Shown one piece after another: positions 56,733 to 64,000 of a stretch of DNA of 64,000 nt. A model generated the notes under the pieces. It ran no database searches. It saw nothing but the letters and a program-made list of their open reading frames with translations, and had not been told where the DNA came from. The stretch is from assembly GCA_001466705.2 (NCBI GenBank), contig LATX02000211.1:744001-808000 (forward strand), given 5' to 3'. This DNA comes from Moniliophthora roreri. Taxonomy: Eukaryota > Basidiomycota > Agaricomycetes > Agaricales > Marasmiaceae. The translations under genes were made by a program, and so were the position numbers. Each line of letters begins with the position of its first letter. Position 1 is the first letter of the stretch.

Positions 56733-59059
56733 CTGGCTATAGATTTGAACCGTAAATCAATAGAAATCAACGAGGCCGGACGAGCGCCTCACTCACTCGA
56801 TTTCGTGATCCAAGTTTAGCTAGTATAACTGATAAAATCCGAGTCTTCGTGTCTCCGTGTCTCCGTGTAGGGTATTCGCACGGTAAGATGTGTAGGAATA
56901 GGCAGGTTGCGGTGAGGAACCTATTCAGGTTGGTCGTGGGTGCGCCGAAGGTGTGCTCCACGGCTCTTACTCATTTACCACCTGCCATGCAGCTCTAGAT
57001 CATGCGTCTCCTGGTCTCTCAGCTCAGACAATCTCGGAAACTATAAATGAGGCCCAAGGATCATTTTCGGATTTGCAGGTGCATGCTTCCAACCTTTTCT
57101 TTTCTCTTTTAGCAAGAGCGCTAACGCTCCCTTGACAGTATACATTAGGGATTTGATTACTGCGCAGAATAAATTCCACTAGGAAGGCGAGCTAGGGATT
57201 GGGTTTAAGTGACGGGACGTAGCACCAGCATGCATATCGTTATAGAGCAGCAGAGGATCATACTAGACAATGTAGTGGGTTCATATTATGGTGACATGTA
57301 TGTCTGCTATATCCCTTGAGGAAAAAAGACAGATATTAAATCGAATCAGTATTTTTGCAGATATGCTACTATGCTGGCATCATTGAACGCATCGAAGTAG
57401 GTGCCCCTGGTATTGTCAAACCGGTCAGCGACTGAGACGGCCGAGTGGGTTGCTGAGACAACTAAGAAGGGAAGGAAAATGTGCTGGGCTATGTTTGAAT
57501 GACCCGCTTCACTATAGAACTATCTTTCGACGTCGATCATGCATGCGTGATGGGAAGTGCGGAGGTTGACAGTGGTTCGGGAGCTGGGTTGAAAGAGGGC
57601 AGAGGTGCAAGGACGTCTACATTGCCAGATCTCATAGGTTTGAGTTCCATTCACGTCTCTTATCCCGATGTATTCATTCTTACCAAGTGCTTCGACAAAA
57701 AGGGCTCTGTGAACCTACCAGAGATAAGCTAGTCTCAACAAGGGAAATTGGTATTCAGGCCGACTGTGCTTTTGTATAATAGTGAACGAATGACAAATAC
57801 AACGCGTACGGAGTAGAATCAATGGCGAGGAGAAGGCCGGTAAACACAACTCGAAAATGAACGGAAAGATAGTATCACATTACACTCCATTCCACTCCTT
57901 CCCATCTGTCGTTCGTTACTCCCTGGTTCTCTTCCACGTCCGCCACACTAAGATTCCCGATCGAACGAACCTAAGTCCGGGTCTGCTCCAGAGGCGCTGG
58001 TCGACTGGTGAAGTGAATGTCAGAGGGGTGTTCTTGCAAGCTTTCAACACTCTTTCCAGGCTCGGCACGAACCACAATTAAGGTTGGTGCAACTCCCTAT
58101 GTATCGTACTTGTGAGTCAAGTATATAGGATTCAGAATTCAGAATGCGCAACCTTATAGCGCTAAGATCCGCAACGGGGGCAAAGTAAAAGATTCAGTAG
58201 CAACGGGATGTCGCTACTACTGAAGGTCGGATGCATCATTCCAAACTCAAGTCTAGCAAGGTAAGCATTCAGGAGTTTTAGTGATGCTCGTTATGTAGCA
58301 CTGACTCACATAGCTCTCAAGATGCGCAGACCTGACGATGGACTCCACTCAATGTTTTGATGACCCCTAGTAAAAGGAGTCAACATGATGTGACGATGGG
58401 GAATATTGATTGCCAAACCTCCAATGCGTTGATGCCGGTGCTTCAAAAACTTGTTCACGATTCACGAGTCAAATTTTCTTCTGACTAGTGTTGTCGGTCC
58501 TGAGGTATATCGAGAAGCCTGAGGAACGGGGGGTCTGAATCTTGTCGCCGTTTCGAGATTTTCCGTCGATCATTTGCCTTGAAAAACATAATCCACCAGC
58601 CGTCAAGAAGTCCTTCTTTCACCTTACTACAGCGCGTCCTTTTTTTTGGCAGATTGTGTTGAACTCGGAACAGAGTTGAGAATAAGAGTCTGAAATATAT
58701 GACCGTCCATGGACTCAGTACCAGAGATGACCAAGGTCAGGCTAGGTAGGCTAGGTCTTCGGAGACCTGCAGAACCAACCAGGAATATGACCTGAAATTG
58801 ATCAGTCAATCACCAGAGAGAATATCCAATACTTAATACCAACCTTCCATATCTTGCTTCGTCTCAGGAAATTCACGGGAGAAATCGAATCAGTCAAACA
58901 CGATTTTGTCGATTCAGAACTGTAATTCAATGAGAGAGAGAGAGGCTGGGAGTACTGATATCATGCTGCAAGTCCGACGTCAACCGACGGCGACAGCAGT
59001 CGCGAGCGTATCTCCGACTCATCCGAAGTACTCTCCGACGTCCTTACTCATCCACCACC
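56733..59059. other. Long intergenic region, no gene recognised
   Basis: Frames at 57499-57732 and 57857-58081 (plus) are short and without motif. No RNA gene or clear repeat. The last part is the promoter region of ISD11; a GA-rich run lies at 58930-58947. Confidence 0.45.
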
Positions 59060-59416
59060 ATGTCCTCCGCTGCACCGACGCGTCGAATGATCTTAAGCCT
59101 CTATGGCTCTACACTACGCACCTCTCGGTCTTTCAGTTCGTACAATTTCAGAAACTATTTTTTGAGAAGGACCAAGGATCAGTTCCGGGCTCTACAGGTA
59201 CCGTTACTGCTTCCAAATTTCTTATTTTTCCTCCTCTCAACGCTAATGACTCCACAGGCTGAAACAGACCCAGAAAAAGTAAAGAATCTATACGCAGAAG
59301 CTGTCAAAGAGCTTGCGGTGCTTAGAAGGAGTGCGATTGTTAACCAGCTGCATGGAGGGTGGAGGTTGGCTGTGGAGGATCAGAATACGGAGGTTTTGAC
59401 CAGGGGGGATACATGA
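59060..59416 (+). CDS. ISD11: LYR-motif protein ISD11 (LYRM4), two exons
   Basis: Exons 59060-59197 and 59258-59416 join to 98 residues, close to the usual length. ISD11 binds and stabilises the mitochondrial cysteine desulfurase NFS1 in iron-sulfur cluster assembly. The start MSSAAPTRRMILSLYGSTLR holds the LYG form of the LYR tripeptide region; SYNFRNYFLRRTKDQFR and KELAVLRRSAIVNQL match the family as I know it from yeast and fungi. The intron is 60 nt. It is convergent with RCF1, with 144 bp between stop codons. Confidence 0.9.
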   Translation: MSSAAPTRRMILSLYGSTLRTSRSFSSYNFRNYFLRRTKDQFRALQVPLLLPNFLFFLLSTLMTPQAETDPEKVKNLYAEAVKELAVLRRSAIVNQLHGGWRLAVEDQNTEVLTRGDT

Positions 59417-59560
59417 CAGTCGTCTTTGGTGTAAATTTCGAGCTGAAGCTGGCATTTTTCAATTCTTGAAGGCGTTCTAGGTTTAGGTCGTGCAGTCGAG
59501 GAGGGGGGTTGTTGCAATTACTACATGTACCACTGATATATATACGAAGAATACTTTCAT

Positions 59561-60315
59561 CTAAGCCTTGTCCGAAGACGAATCTGATGATTTCGACGAA
59601 CTCTTCCATCCTAACCAACTCCACCAGCTACTTCCATTAGAAGGCGTCGATGCAGGAACAGCAGGAGCAGGCGTCGGTTTGGGTGGTTCGACTGCTACTA
59701 GTGTTTTAGGTGTAAGTTCCTCCGAAACCTTGGCCTTGGACGTCCACCCTAACGAACTCCACCATCCTTTTCCTTCTCCTTCTTTGTTCTCTTGTGCCTG
59801 CACCTTCATCCTGGCAGCCTTTAACAGCGCATCATCCTGCCTCTGCGCCTCCTCCGCTGCCCTCATCCTCTCATCGAACCCTTCCCTTTCCATCTGCGCT
59901 TTCCTGTTCATCTCTGCCCGTATCTGTTCTTGCGCCCTGATGTTTTCTTCCAAATTCGACTGGCCAAATTGGTAGATACCACCGCAGACAGCGAGGATTG
60001 TCAACAGCTGAAACCCGACTCGTGCGCGGAGCCAGTATTGAAAGCTTTTGCTGTTACGGGAGCGCAGGTTCCTGGAGGCCATGATTAGAGCAATAGTTGT
60101 TGCTAGGGCGCCTGTAGACCGGGATAGTGGTCACCATTAGATGCGTAGAGGTGCGCTTTGGACAGTGAAGGAAACGCACCGATAGGTACAATAGGATTCT
60201 CCTTACATTTCCTAATTGCTTTTTCTCCCAATGTTTCTGTGAATCGGTGCATAGAGAGACCGTAGGGGCCTACTTCTGGGTTTGCGTTCGAATTATCGTT
60301 GGGTTGAGAGGTCAT
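59561..60315 (-). CDS. RCF1: Respiratory supercomplex factor 1 (HIG1 domain), two exons
   Basis: Exons 60315-60180 and 60111-59561 (minus strand) join to 228 residues; the intron is 68 nt. RCF1 sits in the inner mitochondrial membrane and helps assemble cytochrome c oxidase and supercomplexes. The HIG1 domain is spread over both exons: KAIRKCKENPIVPIG, then ALATTIALIMASRNLRSRNS, then YWLRARVGFQLLTILAVCGGIYQFG with two membrane helices. A charged coiled coil (RAQEQIRAEMNRKAQMEREG) and an unusually long Ser/Trp/Pro-rich tail (WWSWLGWKSSSKSSDSSSDKA) follow. The tail, with WSSLGW and WSWLGW repeated, is longer than I expect. Confidence 0.9.
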
Positions 60316-62462
60316 ATTGAATGGTGGTGGTAGTGGTTTAGGTGCAAGGAGTCGCGATCGGCCAATTCGGAAATGCGGAAATTGTACTACTTGGCCTCAA
60401 CCGTTATCAAGGCAACTACGTTTATGTACGACTCATGCTGCGAGGCACCAGAGTAGCTGCTTACCCTCAAGAATCTGAGCCTGGGCACTAAGGGTATGTC
60501 GCTGTTCTATTGATTCCCATTCCGCTTGTAGAGTATGTACTTCAAGTTGCAAGTGATCAAAACTGCAAGGAGACGACTTTCAAGCTTCACATATCGTACA
60601 TTGGTACTACCAAATAGCTAGCGTAAATCCATGATTCGGAAACCGGAAACATGCAACTGCAACCACCTAGTCCTCTCCCAGGCATCGAGGGGAGCTCAGA
60701 TTCCTGTTGTTGTTGAGCTGTACTATACTAGCCGATGATGAGCGGTATCGAATCCGGTACACCACTCTTGAAGGGATTGGCGTTGAGCTCAGAATTCGCT
60801 GTTCATGATCGGACAGTAGGTAGATCCTCCTTTATTCACGTCGAGATGCGTTACGTCGATAATGTCGTTGGCGTATTTCAGCACAGTATCATTTCGAACT
60901 TTCTTAAAGCCAAATTTCTGTTGGATGCGTGAGTGAATTCACCAAGAGGGAATGGCAGCAACAGACCTTCAGTTGACAAAGAAGATTTGAACCATGAATT
61001 CAACAGCGTGGTCAATGCTTGATGGCCCAAGAAAACGAAGCGATTACATGGAGTTGTTGATTTTGAAGGAGATAGAGGGTGGTCCAAATTCGAAGATGTC
61101 GCAGCAGCGCTATTCCGAGATGGGAACTGAGAAAAGGCACAGAGGGAAGGATGGAACAAGAATCAATTAAATTAAAAGTATTACTGAGTCCATATACAGT
61201 ATGCGAGATATGAAGCGAAACAGAAGGTACCACCCGTGCGTTCTCTTTTTATGTTGCACGATATGCGACGAGAGTGATCAGATGGTAACGCATGTATCAT
61301 CTGACATTCCCAATGAAACTGAGCATGCATCACATACAAGCTTGGACGACACTCGGTGTTATTCAGACCTGCAAACTGAGTCAAGCTGGGTCAGCAATGG
61401 ATCCGTGGTGTGGTGTGGGAGTTCAGACTAAGTCACAGCTGCTGTGACCAGCTGATTTCCCGCAGCACGGGACTGTGACACGTCGCTTAAAAAATTTCAC
61501 GGTTCCTCGTCTTTCCTCTTGTCTCTCAGCTCAAATTGAGCGAGGTCCTGGATAACACAGGGAAGGATACCGAGACCACGGGAGTATGCAGAGCCGTCTT
61601 TAGGCTGGCTCTAGCCCACACACCGAGGGGTAACGGTTATCTATGAACGAAGGCCTCACTTTCAGGGGCCTACGGCGTCAGGTCGTTCGTGCTGCATTCG
61701 TGAGTATATATTCCGGTTCTTTGAGCCTCGCGTAGGTAATGTGATAACGCTCTCCCTCGCGGTCGCAATATACTGTAGTCTAAGGAGAAACTATTATTGT
61801 TTGGGCGTATGATAGGCAAGACGCCCTCAGCATATGGCTTGAACGCGTGTCAGGGTTGGGTACCGATAACAACTAAAGGATCGCTGCCTAATCAATGTTT
61901 GTACGAGCTCTTGCTTGCTTGTGTTCGGTCAAGTCGCTAATTAGCCCCTAGGAGATCACCTCAACCAGTCAATCTGTATCTGTACACACCGAATTCGCTC
62001 AGTTCCACATTAATTTTCTCTTATCCAGTATAAGCTATGTACGCGTCATCTTTCACACAGGCGGACTCTTCTCATTCTCAATTTATCATAGATCGAGTAT
62101 CCAACCTTTTGTTAACGTTGTTGATTTAATGCTTACAATTTGACAAATGCGCGTCTCTAATTTGGGTCACCCGGTCGTAACTTATAACTTGTTAAATTAA
62201 TTTGGTTTTTCTTGCCATGTACTGATCTTTCAAATGCATCTAACACTCCGACAGAACCCCGGCTATACACTTACAAATATGAGACTGGACGGTCCCTCCA
62301 TTTTTTTCTCCCACCCAAACGACTGAACGAATCGATTCCTCAGCTGACGTCGCGCTGGCCCTGCTCCACAAACACGGAGACCAAAATAAATGCATCAAAT
62401 CGTACACACGGCCACAGCAACAGCACACGTACGGCTCTAACGGGACTCGCTTAGGCCAAGGA
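60316..62462. other. Long intergenic region, no gene recognised
   Basis: Frames of 60-90 codons occur (60735-60932 plus, 60878-61159 minus), none with a motif. A stretch at about 61230-61275 recurs in related form at about 62719-62772. Possible decayed sequence. Confidence 0.4.
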
Positions 62463-62772
62463 TATATAACCTCGACATAAACCTATCCCAAAAACTCAAA
62501 CCACCAATATCCACCCATTTCCCTTGCATTCAGTTCCAGAATATGCCTCCTGATAGGTCTATCCAACTTTCGGCACGTAAACGACAGCGGTCGGTATCGG
62601 CACGGACGAGAATTTCGAGCTAACGGGAATATGTATCTGAACGCCCAGATATCCTATGGGCATGTCGAGCACCTGCCTGTGAACGAACATGCCACTCTGA
62701 CCCAACTATGTGATCAGATCACCACCCGTGCGTTCTCTTTTATGTTGCTCCCCGGCCACAATATGCGACGAG
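61230..62772. repeat. Pair of short direct repeats about 1.5 kb apart
   Basis: The first copy (from about 61230) reads CCACCCGTGCGTTCTCTTTT, then TATGTTGC and ATATGCGACGAG. The second (from about 62722) has the same order with an insertion of CCCCGGCCAC before ATATGCGACGAG. Only these two short ends, not the whole interval, are repeated. The second copy lies just upstream of the gene at 62811. Confidence 0.55.
62463..62469 (+). promoter_or_regulatory. TATA box near the right-edge gene
   Basis: CAAGGATATATAACCTCG is a good TATA match. It lies 342 nt before ATG 62811 but only about 75 nt before another ATG (about 62542, MPPDRSIQLSARKRQRSV). A 5' exon of the downstream gene may therefore be missing from my model. 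Confidence 0.45.
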
Positions 62773-62810
62773 TACTGACCAAGTTTACTTGAGCAGGATG
62801 CATAGAAATC

Positions 62811-63421
62811 ATGACGGCGCACGGCCAATATCCTCTTCCTCAAGGGTGGACCATGGGTTTATTCGACTCTCGGGGTCTGGTGATAATTCCCAGCGACGTT
62901 CGACAAGCCAATACGTTGTTTGACGGAGGAGAAACCATAAATGTCACGGTTTTCGACTATGAACGTGGAGAACGCGTCTATGAGCCGTTCCGGGGATGGG
63001 TCTTCCCCCATGAAAGTCCCCGATGGGCTGCACTTATGGAGGAAAGGAATCTAGAAAGATATTTCTTTCGGTCTCTGTGCGTGTTCGTTCCTACTTCGTC
63101 CATGGCCCGACTAACTTGTCAGCACGTAGGCATTTATTTGCTCGAAATGACCGACAACGCACTTTGGATGACTACCTTCGTCGACTCCAACAAGAGTGTA
63201 CTCTCCGCGAATTCTGCAAACTTTTGGAGGCCCTTATCTCTATCATACCTACCACTCCAGCATCTAATACCACAGCAGGTTAAAGGGCCGGAATCATTCG
63301 CTGTAAATATTGGCTTTCTTACGCGTTTATCGAATCATGTTCGGTCTGCTGTAAATATCTTACCAACGAAAATGTACTGCCCTCTGTAGATCAGAAACCA
63401 GTGTCGTTCGACTTCAAATAA
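62811..63421 (+). CDS. Unknown protein with a WW-like N-terminus, three exons proposed
   Basis: Exons 62811-63076, 63130-63278 and 63390-63421 join in frame to 148 residues. The start MTAHGQYPLPQGWTMGLFDS resembles a WW-domain beginning (LP.GW....D..G), but the second Trp is not obvious. A helical segment follows (FARNDRQRTLDDYLRRLQQE, then REFCKLLEALISII). The last intron (111 nt) is longer than the others, so the 3' end is uncertain. A 5' exon near 62542 is possible, given the TATA box at 62463. I do not recognise the family. Confidence 0.5.
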
Positions 63422-63670
63422 CGTCCGACCCACACCGGCTACATCATCGCGCGTCCCAATCACAACAAAGGATACAAGTCCGACAAAAGTAATGGTGCTT
63501 CCACGTGTAGGTGCATTGCGCGTAGTCGAAAAGAAAAGTAGATATGTATACACTAGTAGTACAACTGCGATTCGCCACCGCATAGTCATCCAAAAAATCC
63601 AAAGATCGATTCAACTGAGGGTAACAGTATCCTTCCATCATGGCGATCTAATCTTCCCCAAATCACTGAT

Positions 63671-64000
63671 CTATTCCGGCTCTGAAAGCATCCATCTCCT
63701 CATCGCTGGCGCGCCATCCATAACATGGCCAAGGCTCGGATTCTCCTTCAACGGACGATTCAGTTTATCCACATTTTCCCTTCTAAGCAGCTGGCTCAGA
63801 CTCGACGACCATCGTGCTGGATGTTGGTGAACAGCAACCTTATCAGCCTCGGGTTTCAATGTCTTTGGTGAACCACGAACTACACCTGCGAGCGACGAAA
63901 CCATTTGCTTGATCGGAGCGTTCGGTGCTTCTGGGGCAGAATCTGCAGCAGCAGCAGAGGACAGACGCTGAGGTGATGGAAGTGCATCTTTGGAGACAAT
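63671..64000 (-). CDS. C-terminal part of an unknown gene running off the right edge
   Basis: The minus strand is open from the window edge (64000) to TAG at 63671-63673, about 109 codons. The text is Ala/Pro/Ser-rich at first (SSAAAADSAPEAPNAPIKQM) and then basic and helical (RWSSSLSQLLRRENVDKLNR), ending AMRRWMLSEPE. It could be the tail of a larger protein; I do not recognise it. The upstream part lies outside the window. Confidence 0.6.
   Translation of the reverse strand: MVSKDALPSPQRLSSAAAADSAPEAPNAPIKQMVSSLAGVVRGSPKTLKPEADKVAVHQHPARWSSSLSQLLRRENVDKLNRPLKENPSLGHVMDGAPAMRRWMLSEPE

Overview
The window looks like nuclear DNA of a filamentous basidiomycete, probably an agaricomycete. Genes are split by many short introns, mostly 47-66 nt, nearly all GT-AG. 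The gene set is typically fungal: Dicer-like protein, PRM1, GPI-anchored GH18 chitinase, MYND-finger protein, RCF1, ISD11, tandem P450s. All gene assignments come from reading translated exons, not from a database search. Exon sets were checked for frame in the SDR, RING-CH, Dicer-like, PRM1, Mn-SOD, MYND, ISD11 and RCF1 genes and in two small genes.

Left arm (1-16700, CpG-containing): the tail of an unknown gene; a broken SDR copy next to an intact SDR; a GPI-anchored chitinase (minus strand); a hemerythrin-like HHE gene with a disturbed 5' part; a CoA-binding-domain protein; a decayed ferritin-like (Rds1-type) gene; a RING-CH (MARCH-type) membrane E3 ligase; a basic nuclear-looking protein. 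Several genes here are decaying duplicates.

Central block (about 16700-28600): base composition changes sharply to AT-rich, CpG-poor DNA without intact genes. It holds a broken hAT transposase, a full-length but stop-ridden P450 copy, two oppositely oriented solo LTRs, a hAT-type element with terminal inverted repeats and an exact 8-bp target duplication, a 19-bp tandem repeat, and a 742-bp direct duplication separated by a single N that is probably an unmerged contig overlap. Where the P450 copy can be compared with intact relatives, a CGA codon has become TGA, as expected from deamination of methylated CpG.

Right arm (28600-64000): a voltage-gated K+ channel divergent from a six-exon Dicer-like gene; a Bax-inhibitor-1 family protein; an alpha/beta-hydrolase with an unusual nucleophile elbow; two tandem P450s that are the intact relatives of the P450 in the repeat block; PRM1 (cell fusion); mitochondrial Mn-SOD; an element-like inverted repeat with telomere-like GGTTAG units; a small hydrophilic protein; a MYND protein; the convergent mitochondrial pair ISD11 and RCF1; and two unrecognised genes at the right edge.

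The genes do not form one pathway. The main themes are recent local duplication with decay (SDR, P450), a transposon block with methylation-like mutation, and a small-RNA-processing enzyme in the same neighbourhood. No RNA genes or CRISPR arrays were found.
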